Below are positions 10,696-22,080 of a DNA stretch of 64,000 bases, in pieces; position 1 is the stretch's first letter, and each line of letters opens with the position of its first letter. A model generated the notes under the pieces. That model saw nothing but the letters and a program-made list of their open reading frames with translations, had not been told where the DNA came from and ran no database searches. This stretch comes from Euborellia annulipes (taxonomy: Eukaryota; Arthropoda; Insecta; Dermaptera; Anisolabididae), in contig JAKCPI010016767.1 in NCBI GenBank assembly GCA_023213315.1, forward strand, positions 1 to 64,000, in the 5' to 3' direction. The translations under genes were made by a program, and so were the position numbers.

Positions 10696-11500
10696 AAAAA
10701 TTGAATCTTTTTGTAGATTTAAGGATAAAATCATCAGATTGGGAAGTGTCTAAGTTAGTGAATCTCGTAAATGGACACGCGTATTAGAAATAAATAATTT
10801 ATTATTATCTCTTCTTCTTCTTCTTCTATTGAATGATTTAAAAGAGTTTGACAATAAAAAATTTCAATTGGATTTTCAAGCAATTACAATTGGAAAACGA
10901 ATGAATTTAAAAGAATTCTGGCTTATTGCCAACGAAACGTTGTCTCAGATCGAACAGCTAGTCTTTCGAAATTGATTCGTGAAAAGTAGAATTTGATTTC
11001 GCAATACCCACACACACATAGAGAGATTGAGATGTGTGACAAGATAACAAGAAAAAAAAAAGGAGTGATGGACATCCTCACGGCTCCAATTATATCTGAC
11101 ATCAAGATAAATTAATGAAAAAGAATTTGAAATTCAATTCAGGTTTAACGTTACTTGATTTGTTATGTGAGTGAGCTAAAAAAGAAATAATCCGTCGGTT
11201 TTTAATTCATCATTATAAGAAGGATCGACAGATATTTCAACAATGCGAAGCTGATTAATCGAGGGGATTAAAGCAGCCAGCGAATATTCAAATGTTAATC
11301 GCATCGCCCTTTATTTCGCTGCAAATTTCAATAACTAAACTTTAAACTGGAATCCCTATTAATTAAGAGAGGCCCCAAGGGAATTAATTCGCTTATCTAT
11401 GGGCCTAATTCAAGTATTTTAGTAAACACTATTTTAAATTCTCTATTTAGATGAATTAAATATGCTGGGATGATTCAATAACGTTATTAGAGAATATTTA
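10696..11500. other. Unique, less repetitive intronic sequence
   Basis: Little repeat similarity to the rest of the window. Around 11245-11330 there are clustered GATTA/TAATC words (GCTGATTAATCGAGGGGATT) resembling K50-homeodomain sites. A cis-regulatory role is possible but only inferred. Confidence 0.3.
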
Positions 11501-12736
11501 TATTGGGATCTTTAGCATTTCAATACTCTATCTGGTGGCTTAAAGTCGAACTAGCGATTGTAGGATAAACCTTCATACGTTTAACGTGATATAAGGGACA
11601 AGAACATTTAAACATCTGATATAATTGTATTATTTAAAAAAAAGTTATAACCCACGAGTAAACATTATTGTTAGATTAATAAATAATACATACATACACT
11701 AATATATTCACAAATATGAAATTTTCTCCTTATAAAAATAAAAGCAATGTTATTGGGATCTATGGGAGAGGCGTGGCTTCACCTGGTGGCAAAAAATGAA
11801 CTAGCCATTGTAGGATTGAATGGCTGAGCTGATACGCAAGTACTCGTGTTTTATGAGAAAAAAGTTTAATTAAAAATAAAAAATGGGTGTGACGGTACAG
11901 GAAATTTGTAGGTTTTCTTCTGCCACACTTACTAATAGAAATTTTATTTGTGGAGACAATATTATTGATCCTGGTGATGTTTTAAAGGGAGTAATAGTAA
12001 TGACAGTTTCAATGACAGACCAAATTCTTGCTTTCTGTTTACAAACAACAAGTTTACGAGAAGAATTTCATGCAGTGGCGTCATTGGGGGGGGGGAGGCA
12101 TTTGCCCCCCCCAAGAGCTCTGATTTTTATAAAATTTTATATTATTCAAAATAAAATGCTCCAAAATACATCTAGGAGTATACAAACTGTACAAATTTTA
12201 TAATAATAATAACAAAAAATGTGTTTGGAGTGCACCACATAAATCAGCTCTTAAAAAAATACGATATGAGACGCCTTGGCTCGAGCACAATTGTTTTAGA
12301 GAAAAACAAGAAAAAGATAGAGGCAAAAATTAAAAAGAAGGTTTCTAAATCTGATAGATTGATTCTTCTACAATAAAATTATTTATAATTTTCACTATAG
12401 CTACTGTCTTTTTTTGGAAAAGAATGAAATCGAACTGTTTCATGCTTAGATGCATGACTTTTACACCCATAAACACAAAGTAGATACACATTGCTTTTAT
12501 TTTTATAAGGAGAAAATTTCATATTTGTGAATATATTAGTGTATGTATGTATTATTTATTAATCTAACAATAATGTTTACTCGTGGGTTATAACTTTTTT
12601 TAAATAATACAATTATATCAGATGTTTAAATGTTCTTGTCCCTTATATCACGTTAAACGTATGAAGGTTTATCCTACAATCGCTAGTTCGACTTTAAGCC
12701 ACCAGGTAGCGTATTGAAATGCTAAAGATCCCAATA
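11501..12736. mobile_element. Long-TIR element A, interlocked with element B
   Basis: The left arm (11501-11748) starts TATTGGGATCTTTAGCATTT and is matched in reverse at 12488-12736. Inside lie the left end of element B and segment C (12216-12487), whose inverted copy C' follows at 12735-13010. The order is A-B-C-A'-C'-B'. No transposase. Confidence 0.7.
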
Positions 12737-13626
12737 TCTACTTTGTGTTTATGGGTGTAAAAGTCATGCATCTAAGCATGAAACAGTTCGATTTCATTCT
12801 TTTCCAAAAAAAGTCAGTATAGTGAAAATTATAAATAATTTTATTGTAGAAGAATCAATCTATCAGATTTAGAAGCCTTCTTTTTAATTTTTGCCTCTAT
12901 CTTTTTCTTGTTTTTCACCAAAACAATTGTGCTCCAGCAAAGGAATCTGATATCGTATTTTTTTAAGAGCTGATTTATGTGGTGCACTCAAAACACATTT
13001 TTTGTCTGTACACGTGATATTTTTTAAATCTTCTAAATTATTTTTGTAAGTACAAAAAAAAATTATTAATTTTATATTTAATTACCGGTATTAATTTTTT
13101 AGTTAATTTATCATTTAATTATCTTGTATTTATTATTACAATAAAATATTTCAAACACTTTTTGGCTAACATCATATCAGATATCATAAATAGCGGTTAC
13201 AGAATAAAAGTACAGCCCCAAATGTGCTTGCAGGTACTTCCTAATCCAGCCTTATACGAGCATCCATCCCAATTGTTATTATTATTATAAAATTTGATCA
13301 TTTATTTCATGAAATTCTTCTCGTAAACTTGTTGTTTGTAAACAGAAAGCAAGAATTTGGTCTGTCATTGAAACTGTCATTACTATTACTCCTTTAAAAC
13401 ATCACCAGGATCAATAATATTGTCTCCACAAATAAAATTTCTATTAGTAAGTGTGGCGAAGAAAACCTACAAATTTCCTGTACCGTCACACCCATTTTTT
13501 ATTTTTAATTAAACTTTTTATCTCATAAAACACGAGTACTTGCGTATCAGCTCAGCCATTCAATCCTACAATGGCTAGTTCATTTTGCCACCAGGTGAAG
13601 CCACGCCTCTCCCATAGATCCCAATA
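11751..13626. mobile_element. Long-TIR element B, interlocked with element A
   Basis: Left arm (11751-12075) starting TATTGGGATCTATGGGAGAG is inverted at about 13312-13626. A and B share their first 11 bases and a similar stretch containing GAACTAGC.ATTGTAGGAT, so they are subfamilies of one element. The B arm carries a 106-codon open frame (11883-12203) whose inverted copy is frameshifted. Confidence 0.7.
12075..12195 (+). mobile_element. hAT-type fragment inside the left arm of element B
   Basis: CAGTGGCGTCATTGGGGG followed by a C-rich block interrupts sequence that is continuous in the inverted arm (near 13300). The CAGTGGCG start is hAT-like. The right end is unclear. Confidence 0.4.
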
Positions 13627-13791
13627 ATAAATAAATTATTTTGCTGTGAAAAGCAATCGGTGGTTTATTTATGCCCTGTTGCACCAACACATCTTAAATC
13701 TTAAGTCTGTTGAAGGTGGGAAGATTTATTTGTATTAAGGCCAAGGTAGTGATGGCGTATTGAAACAATATTTATTATATTATTTTGATTT

Positions 13792-13850
13792 TATTTTTGG
13801 CTGCGCAGTTTCGATGGCATCCCACCATCATCGTCAGGCCTAAAAATAAA
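13792..13850 (-). ncRNA. Hammerhead-like motif (c)
   Basis: On the minus strand: CTGACGA (13831-13837), stem II GATGG/CCATC, GAAAC (13808-13812). Flanks TATTTTTAGGC and GCCAAAAATA can form a long stem I with one bulge. After GAAAC the sequence reads TGCGCAG, not CGTC, so the cleavage site has diverged. Confidence 0.45.
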
Positions 13851-14037
13851 AATACAGAAAATGTACAAAATATTTTTCTCACTAGGAACTAGTTATTTAA
13901 ATCTATATTATCTTTCTTAATAAAGAATTTGTTATTGTAATTATCTGTTCCCTAAATTAAATTTCTAATACGGTAGTATACTAGTTCCTAGAGAGAAGAC
14001 AAAGAAAATTTTTTTGTACATTTTCTGTATTCTTATA

Positions 14038-14085
14038 CTTAGGCCTGAAGATGATGGTGGGATGCCATCGAAACTACTAGCTCGT
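14038..14085 (+). ncRNA. Hammerhead-like motif (c')
   Basis: CTGAAGA (14045-14051), stem II GATGG/CCATC and GAAAC (14070-14074) are present. TACTAG follows in place of CGTC. Inverted partner of motif (c). Confidence 0.45.
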
Positions 14086-14100
14086 GTATATAGATTATAA

Positions 14101-14934
14101 ATTTTTTTGAAATAAATATATCTTTTTGTTTTTAATTGTTTTTAATGCAAATAGAGGATCTTAAGACCCGATTTCCTGTTGGTAAATTCAATTGTAAGAT
14201 GTAAGACGAACTTAAAATCTAAGAAGTGTTGGTGCAACCGTCCATTACTCCAGTAATCAATATTATTTATTATAAAAGCTTACTGGTGGTCTGAAGGAGT
14301 TAATGTAAGATCACCAAGCTGATCAGCCTAGATTAAAACAGTCAATTGGGACCTGGGGAAATATGAAGACCATAATAAAGGGCTGTTAAAGTATAAAGTA
14401 AGCAACCAATGAGGGTAATACATTTGCTGTCAATAGGGATTAATGGGGAGGGGGGGGGTTAATCAATTATTTATTAAACATTTTTAGAAGAAAAAAATCA
14501 TTTTTCCCCAAAAAAAGTCGATCAAAAATAAATGAAATGATAACGTAAGCAAGGCTGCTTGCAAGGGGATGTGAGATCTAAAATAACTTGCGTAAATCTT
14601 TAATAGCTTCTTAAGAGTGAAACAAAAAATTGTATTAATAATAGAAGTGAATTGTAGCTAAATTAAATTAAAATATACAATTAAAACACTCTTTGTTACA
14701 AATTATTTATTTATTTATTTCTTGAACCAGGGATGACCAATCTTTGGTGGGCCAAATTTCAGAAATAATATTTCTTAAATTTTCGAGATCTATATATTTG
14801 AGTAAGATATCGATTCGGACTTAACTAGTCATAGATATATTTTATGCCTGGTTAAAAATAGGATATGTAATTTCACTGAGTGCCGGTAGATGGCTACGGC
14901 CAGAGACCGGTTGGGTTTGAGGTGTGTGTCTACG
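14101..14934. other. Non-coding sequence
   Basis: Moderately unique, with a G-run near 14450. No gene, tRNA or mobile element recognised. Confidence 0.4.
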
Positions 14935-14936
14935 TA

Positions 14937-15146
14937 CAGTGAGGGACAATATTAAGTCCCACCCATGCGTTTTATACTTATAATTATTTCATTGTTTTTA
15001 AACAAATATTATTTATTTTTTAATGGAAACTTTCATGGTTCAAACCTAGAAAATTTCCAATAAAGATTTTCATTTTCTTTTATAAAAACAATGAAATAAT
15101 CACAAGTAGAAAACGCATGGGTGGGACTTAATATTGACCTTCACTG
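14937..15146. mobile_element. Tc1/mariner-like MITE (210 bp)
   Basis: Inverted ends CAGTGAGGGACAATATTAAG / CTTAATATTGACCTTCACTG, with CCCACCCATGCG continuing inward, flanked by TA on both sides. A half copy lies at 44855-44918. Confidence 0.8.
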
Positions 15147-15148
15147 TA

Positions 15149-15376
15149 CATTCAAATAACCTGAGGAATTTTTCGAAACTTTTTTTTTAATAATAAATAT
15201 ATTAGTGCGTTAAAAAGCTGAATGGTATTTGAGGAAAATAAAAATTAAAATATGAGACCTCAATACTTGTGGAAATTTTATATTATTAATCTCTTTAAAT
15301 ATGATAATTGAGAACGGATTTTTTTTCTGAGTAAATAATTAACCTAATTCGAGTGTTTGTGTCTCGCCAGAGGCTG

Positions 15377-15409
<33 letters not shown>

Positions 15410-15814
15410 GCGATATTACAATTACGAATTAAGGGCTTCTTTCTTCCATTCGTAGGCTTAAATTTCGCTAACGTCAGACCCTGAATTAGGGGGTGCAAAG
15501 TAATACCCTGGACAAAGCCGAACCAAACCACCCTCCCCTTTCCATCTATTAGCGAGACCACAAAGACGATGGGGGAGGGGAGGGCATATAAAAATAATTA
15601 AGAGAAAATCAATGAATGATGACGTCATAGGGCTTTTGCAAAATTTGTAAATGTGAGAAAATGTACAGATGACGTTGATATTAATAATACGTATTTAAAA
15701 CATTTAATAATTTTAAAAAACAAGTTTGATAAAGATGATTAAATAGCAATTTATTAAATGAAAAAAAAAAAAAAAAAAAATTGTTTTTTTTCAAGAGTGA
15801 ATTTGATAAAGTGA

Positions 15815-15854
<40 letters not shown>

Positions 15855-17460
15855 AGGCTTTTCTAAATAAACATCGTTAAAAGTTTTGAAAACAAAATTC
15901 ATAAACAACGAAAAGAAAACTTGGAAAAATTTTTAAAAAATCGCATATGTAACCAGATATGTAAAATGATTTATTTTTAATTAGCCTTGGTAGGCTTAGA
16001 GGTAGAGATTTCGCCATTTGTCAAGAAAATTTTTTCAGCAACGATGCATTTAACTGCCGACGTTTCGGATCTCAATCTCGACCTTTTTTAGGACAATTAT
16101 ATTTAATAAATAAAATTGTCTGTATTTATAATTGAGAACTGACGCTATCTGTTACGCTCTGTTTGATCCGTTGGAATTTCAAAATGAAATTTTATTCTCT
16201 TTATAGAGGACATTAAGAGGCTCCCGAATCCCCAAATGGGTAGGCTCAAAAAAATCCAGAATTTCCCAATAGGAAATGCATTGAGTTCTATCAAAGCTAC
16301 TTAATTGAAATAATTAAATCTTCCAAATTAATAATAAATTAATTTTTTTTTTTAAATTAACGAGCACCAGGAAAAGGGCAGCGTTCAAATTAGCCCCACT
16401 TCCCTCATTCACAGTTATCCATTAATAGCCGCAAAACCCTCCTAGTCAGGACCGCCCCGCTCGCCCCCGGCGGCCAAGCTTATTGTCAATTTGGGATATT
16501 TCTTCTTGCAATGCAAGGATTAAGATCAGTTCAGAAAGGATCTTGAATTCAAGCGAGGGTACCGACTGGGCACAGTACAAAAGGGCTATTTACATACGTG
16601 CTCTCCCTTTTTTCAAATGCTGCGTAGCTACTGAAAAGCTGACTCACAGAGCAACTAACTGCCTCTCTAATTTCCAAATCAACTTGTAGTTTTTGTGTTC
16701 ATAAATTGAAGAAATTTGATTATAATTAATGTTTCCAAAATATTTAAGAGATTCAAATTATTACTAAGTTACTCCCTGGTCCATGCACTATATGTCTTAA
16801 AGGGTTAATTTCAAATAGATTCATTGAAAATTGTGGATTTCTATATGGGGAACATATAGGTCTACATACATACGTTAGAAGAAAGATATTTACATTCAAT
16901 CGATACAAATATTGAGCCTTTATGAAAAGAGAAGAAAATTTCCTTCAGGTGTAAAGAAGTAATTTTGTATGTTGCTTAGAATGTGGACGAGCACAAAACG
17001 AGTAGCTAGCTATATATAAAATTCACCCATTTGAATTAATTGAATAACCAGCAGCAGTCTGTGAATAAGTTAACAGCAGAAAGAGAGAGGGAGAGAAGTA
17101 TAATCCTAGGGTTTAAATGAGTAGAATGGAATTATAAAATTATAATTTAATTATTTAAAGTAATTAAGAATTTCAATTTCGTTAAATAAAATTGAAAAAA
17201 AAAATTTTAGTCACCATATTTGGTACATCAGTTAAAATCTAAGTAATAGTCACTTTTAAAATAATTGTGGAAAACTTGCCAATAAGCTTACAACTATCTT
17301 AAATTACTTTTTTTATTCTAAAGAACGTATTTACAGGCCCGTTAAATGCAATTACTTCTTTAAACCTTCCAAGAAACTAGTTATCGGTTCATTTAAACTA
17401 AAGATAAAAATTTAATCCTTTGAACTAAAAAGAATCTCGTCAATAGAAACAGCCCAAGTA
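15149..17460. other. Mostly unique non-coding stretch with microsatellite and relics
   Basis: Contains a T run (15379-15404), a (GA)16 microsatellite (15819-15850) and a diverged hammerhead-like relic on the minus strand (GACGTTTC at 16059-16066, first box lost). A family-R relic occupies about 16150-16340. No exon-like frame is supported. Confidence 0.4.
15819..15850. repeat. (GA)n microsatellite
   Basis: Sixteen uninterrupted GA dinucleotides. Confidence 0.95.
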
Positions 17461-17467
17461 GGATATT

Positions 17468-17852
17468 GTAAAAGGTGCAGGAGGTTTACTCGATTCTGTT
17501 GCAGATGGAGGTGCAGAGAAGAAATAATTTACGAGAAATTATATCGAGGATTTTTAATGACAAGACGACTGTAATTGCAATTTAACAGTTTCGGTATGAA
17601 AAGACCATCATCAGGCCTGCGAAAAATTACAGAAAAAGTGAGTCAGTACACAGCAATACAAAAAATTAATCACATCACTAATTTTCATTTTCAAGAACAT
17701 TACATTAAATTCTAGTTTATTTAAATACAGTCGGACCGAAACTGTTAAATTGCAATCACAGTCGTCTTGTCATTAAAAACGATATAATTTCTCGTAAATT
17801 ATTTCTTCTCTGCACCTCCATCAGAATCGAGTAAACCTCCTGCTCCTTTAAC
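17468..17852. repeat. Inverted repeat with hammerhead-like tail
   Basis: Arms 17468-17600 and about 17730-17852 are inverted copies (GGAGGTTTACTCGATTCTG; ATTTACGAGAAATTATATCG; CAATTTAACAGTTTCGGT). The inner side of the left arm continues into hammerhead-like motif (d). The right arm begins at ACCGAAACTG and lacks the CTGATGA box. Confidence 0.65.
17588..17620 (-). ncRNA. Hammerhead-like motif (d)
   Basis: Minus strand: CTGATGA (17608-17614), weak stem II GGT/ACC, GAAAC (17588-17592), followed by TGTTAA. Core boxes are intact but the cleavage triplet differs from CGTC. Confidence 0.45.
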
Positions 17853-18570
17853 AATAAAAAGAATCTTTTAACGTTACCGGTAGTTTTTTATTTTTTCATA
17901 ACCTGAAATTCAGGAAATGCATTAAATGATTTAATTATGGATAACTTTCAATATTTATCGATATGAAAGTAAAACAAATAAATTAAATTGCTTTGGAAAC
18001 CTCCGACTACGGTGTCCCAGTCGTTTTGTATTTTAAACGAGTTAACTGATCGTTAAAACCCAGTAAATTTAAAGCATCGTTAACTAAGAGAACTATTTCT
18101 TGCAATCCGGCATTAATTAATTGGTAGAATTTGAATAAGTTTTTGTCGTTTAAAAGGAAAGCGAAACTCTGATCCCTAGAACAAGTGTTTAGCACCCATG
18201 TTAGTTGAGATAAAATAAGAGTTAAAACTGTTCTCTTATTATTGCCAAGAGATGGCGTTAAGATCGTGCTTGCCGGGAAGAAATCTTGTTTTGAACTGTC
18301 ATTGGCAACGTCAGGGGCTTACTACCAAACTCATATATGAAAGTAAAGAAACCAAGAGCTCGAGTTCAAACCTCTCTGAGGGCCAGAGTTTTTTTCTCTG
18401 TCTCGTGCCAAATTTCTTTCTAAAATTACAACACATTTACACTCTAATTTTCAAACGGCTTTTGTAAATTACAATATATGCCTATTTGTAAATGGTTTTT
18501 GCAAAACTTGTATGTTTTTGTTTAGGTAATTTACTTCCTAAACAAAAATTGTAAACATTTTTTTTTACAA
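17853..18570. other. Non-coding, mostly unique
   Basis: Includes a small hairpin (about 18513-18549, TTTTTGTTTAGG paired with CCTAAACAAAAA). The open frame at 18252-18467 has no recognisable domain. Confidence 0.35.
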
Positions 18571-20126
18571 TATACCGGGTGGGCCAATAGTGGTGGACGG
18601 AAGATTGTGGGCTTATTAACCGACATTTTAAAATTTTCTCGATGGTGCATAATGTGGGGCCTTTAGAGCTACAAATTAAAAATATTTTTGTTCCAATAGC
18701 ACTTCATATACAGGGTGGTCCATATCAAACTTATGTTTTTTTAAATGGAACGCCCTGTATATTATTGCATATTTGGTTTCTACGGACAATTTTAGTATGA
18801 CTTTATGTCATGCAATGTATTCTAAAACAAACCGTTTAGCCACAAATCGGGCTTTTGTGAAAAAACTGCTGTCTGAAAAAATTGAATATCTCGCGAACCA
18901 TAAAACTTAGGAGACTGTTCATTTGGGGAGGTTACTAACCATGAATTGTACTAATGTAGGCCAGATGGGTAACCTGGAATTATTCTTGTGTTGGGAGATA
19001 TGACTATGCCAATTTGGAAAATTTCAATCATGGATAACTTCCTTATTTCAAATGGAACATGCTACTTTTTTTTATGCCATAGGACGTAGAATTTAATTAG
19101 CTTTCAGATGGTATAGGGTTGTCTATATCTATCTTTGGTATTTTTATTTTTATTTCAAAATATCTGATTAATTTGACTTACGAATGGAGAAAACAATTAA
19201 AATAACAATCCAAATGCAAAATAAAATGGTAATAAATGGAAAATATATGCTAAATATTCGAAAATGTATTTAAATTTCCTTTAAAATCATTTATTTGAAC
19301 TTCTAGAAAAAGAAATTAGGGTTATGATCAGGTTATGAGGTGCGCCATCTTGTTGAAAAATCATAACCCTAATTCGAGCAAGCGGGGCTTCTTCGAAGAG
19401 TTCAAATAAATGATTTTAAAGGAAATTTAAATACATTTTCGAATATTTAGCATATATTTTCCATTTATTACCATTTTATTTTGCATTTGGATTGTTATTT
19501 TAATTGTTTTCTCCATTCGTAAGTCGAATTAATCAGATATTTTGAAATAAAAATAAAAATACCAAAGATAGATATAGACAACCCTATACCATCTGAAAGC
19601 TAATTAAATTCTACGTCCTATGGCATAAAAAAAGTAGCATGTTCCATTTGAAATAAGGAAGTTATCCATGATTGAAATTTTCCAAATTGGCATAGTCATA
19701 TCTCCCAACACAAGAATAATTCCAGGTTACCCATCTGGCCTACATTAGTACAATTCATGGTTAGTAACCTCCCAAATGAACAGTCTCCTAAGTTTTATGG
19801 TTCGCGAGATATTCAATTTTTTCAGACAGCAGTTTTTTCACAAAGCCCGATTTGTGGCTAAACGGTTTGTTTTAGAATACATTGCATGACATAAAGTCAT
19901 ACTAAAATTGTCCGTAGAAACCAAATATGCAATAATATACAGGGCGTTCCATTTAAAAAACATAAGTTTGATATGGACCACCCTGTATATGAAGTGCTAT
20001 TGGAACAAAAATATTTTTAATTTGTAGCTCTAAAGGCCCCACATTATGCACCATCGAGAAAATTTTAAAATGTCGGTTAATAAGCCCACAATCTTCCGTC
20101 CACGCACTATTGGCCCACCCGGTATA
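18571..20126. repeat. Near-perfect 1.56-kb palindrome (foldback element)
   Basis: Arms 18571-19300 and 19400-20126 are inverted copies differing by only a few single-base indels that I could find. The ends read TATACCGGGTGGGCCAATAG. Inside each arm, ACAGGGTGGTCCA- and ACAGGGCGTTCCA-type words recur. The 99-bp loop contains a second hairpin (ATTAGGGTTATGAT/ATCATAACCCTAAT). No frame of note in either arm. Superfamily not identified. Confidence 0.85.
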
Positions 20127-21478
20127 GCCTACTGAACAAACAAATTTTATTATTTATATATTAATGCCGTAGGTGTATATATCTTACAAAAATTAAAAAG
20201 AAATGATAAAAAAAAAAAACGTAGGCGTTCATTGAATATTTTATTTGATATCCCTTTAATGCTATTTTGATTTTGAATGAGAGCCCACGCTTTTTTAAAA
20301 AACATATTCATTTTATTTACCTTCTAATATTTAAAGGTAAATAAAAATTCACAAATAAGTCTCATGATATCAAAAATATATTTGAAATAAATATTCTTAG
20401 TTTAGCCAACTTATTTCTCAAGAACTAATCTAGAAATCTAGAAAATGATAAATTTACAGTCTTTAATTAAAAAAGAAATTTATTCTTAAAAAAAAAAAAA
20501 AAAAAAAAAAAACGGATATCAGATTAATGGCTAAGATATGCAAAAAAAATCGACTCTAACGGTGAAGATTTTAATCAAAAAAAAAAAAAAAATAAAAGCA
20601 CTTTTGAATTTGTTAACTAAAATATTTATGTTTGCCTTGAAAATTTATTTATTTATTCAAACTAATTATTCATCAAATAAGTACATAAATGGATAATTTA
20701 TAAAAACAATTAAAGTTCTTTTTTTTCTCTCTTGAGGATGATAATTTTTCAAAAAAAAAAAAATTGTTTGCATTAAAAAGGCAAGAGAGAAAAGAAAAAT
20801 GATTGAAGGCATCAAAGAGAAATAAAAAGTAAAAAAGTTCATATCAAACAAATTTATTTATTTATACACTAATAATAGGCCTACTATTAGAAAATATAAA
20901 AGACGCAGAGACTCCAAAACTAGTTTTTTTTTATTAAGTAGAAATTTTTTCGGAAGTTTTAGAGATAGGGGACCAAGTTTTAAGGGGCTCACAGAATTTT
21001 CCCTTTGGAAAGGATTGTATTCTATCTCCCGATTTTTTTTTTTTTTTTAATTTTGCCCTTTCAACTATCCGGGGCCGTTCCACCCACCCGAAATTTCGCC
21101 ACACTTGGCATCCCTTAATCGCTACGATTGTGCTGTTGCTCAACTCCTGGTCCTGGGTTATCTATCCAAATGATAACTTGCAGGGGTCCCGAACTAATTG
21201 TTTCAGTCCGGCGCAGTTAGGTTTTCCTTTAGATAAAAAATCTACTGAATCGTTAGTGATAAATCAAATAGCGCGCGCGAAAGAAAAGAACGAAAGAATC
21301 ATGAACGAAGAGCTAATGTCAAAAAAAGAACTAGTCAAATGTAAGCCAGCGCTCTCTGGTGGGATCGAACTTTATAATAAAGATTAACCAGCCAATTATT
21401 TAAAATATTATAAATAAATCTCCCAATCGAAAAATAATAAAAAAAAGTTATATAATTTTATGTTTTTCCTCCTATATG
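20127..21478. other. AT-rich non-coding sequence
   Basis: Long A runs (20488-20512, 20579-20591) and TTTATTTATT tracts. The frame at 21130-21387 shows no family I recognise. Confidence 0.35.
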
Positions 21479-22080
21479 GGCTCGCTGAGTAGCGGGCTAG
21501 GGTTCGGCTTCCACAAAGGGACCCCCCGTGCTCAAATCATGGGCGTGAGAGATTCCTTCATCAAATAAAAATAATTTACTTAATGTAAACAAATCCTCAA
21601 GCAGGCTCTGGATTGAAATATTGGATCCCTCCACAATAATCCCCAGGAAACTCTACAAGAGGCCGGGGGGTCCGGCAACTGAGAAGAGCAACGGTCACCA
21701 CAATCGAAGGGCCATTGATGCCAAGCGGCGGAAGCTCGGGATTGGGTGACCCCAAGCAATCAGCGCCCCGAACGCCCCCCGGTAGCCATCGATAATATGC
21801 ATTTAACCCCCTATATAATAAAGTTAAACCGCTAAATAGCTCCAGTAGCCGAAAAGGGTTAAAAAAAAAAAAACTCTACGAGTGCTGTGACATTCCCGTC
21901 CTATAGAAGGGACGTAAAGATGGCTTCCTCTCAGTGATGCATTCTTCGAAAGGAGTCGTTGCTGAGGGAGTCCCTCTTCAACTAGGACATCCTCCCTAGC
22001 ATAGAAGAGGTTGGATAAAAGGAACCGGGTGACAACTAGAAACAAGGATCAGCTCGTTAACTAGAAATGAACACAGGAGT
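21479..22080. other. GC-richer block, possible retroelement or low-copy relic
   Basis: Noticeably higher GC than its surroundings, with GGCCGGGGGGTCCGGCAAC and GGAAGCTCGGGATTGGGTGA. The texture resembles decayed coding sequence of a retroelement, but no frame stays open and no motif is visible. Origin uncertain. Confidence 0.25.

Larger units (their letters stand above)
13780..14100. repeat. Inverted repeat carrying two hammerhead-like motifs
   Basis: Arms at about 13790-13905 and 13978-14095 share ACTAGTTCCTAG, a TGTACATTTTCTGTAT phrase and GATGGTGGGATGCCATCGAAAC. Each arm contains one hammerhead-like core, facing outward on opposite strands. Confidence 0.65.

Noticed and set aside
10925..10965. 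GAAACGTTG near 10934 as a hammerhead
   Set aside because: No CTGANGA box at a suitable distance upstream; chance match.
11883..12203. 106-codon open frame as a protein-coding gene
   Set aside because: It runs from a transposon arm into a hAT fragment and a C-rich block; the inverted partner is frameshifted. Kept only as a low-interest finding.
16040..16110. Hammerhead on the minus strand (GACGTTTC at 16059)
   Set aside because: Second box intact but the CTGANGA box has lost a base; treated as a relic.
16935..16960. TTTCCTTCAG|GTGTAAAG as a recursive site
   Set aside because: Short pyrimidine tract in purine-rich context and poor donor; lacks the GTAAGCATC pattern.
18511..18530. TTTTTGTTTAG|GTAATT as a fourth plus-strand recursive site
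   Set aside because: Donor is weak (GTAATT), there is no second donor, and the word is one arm of a small hairpin (TTTTTGTTTAGG/CCTAAACAAAAA).
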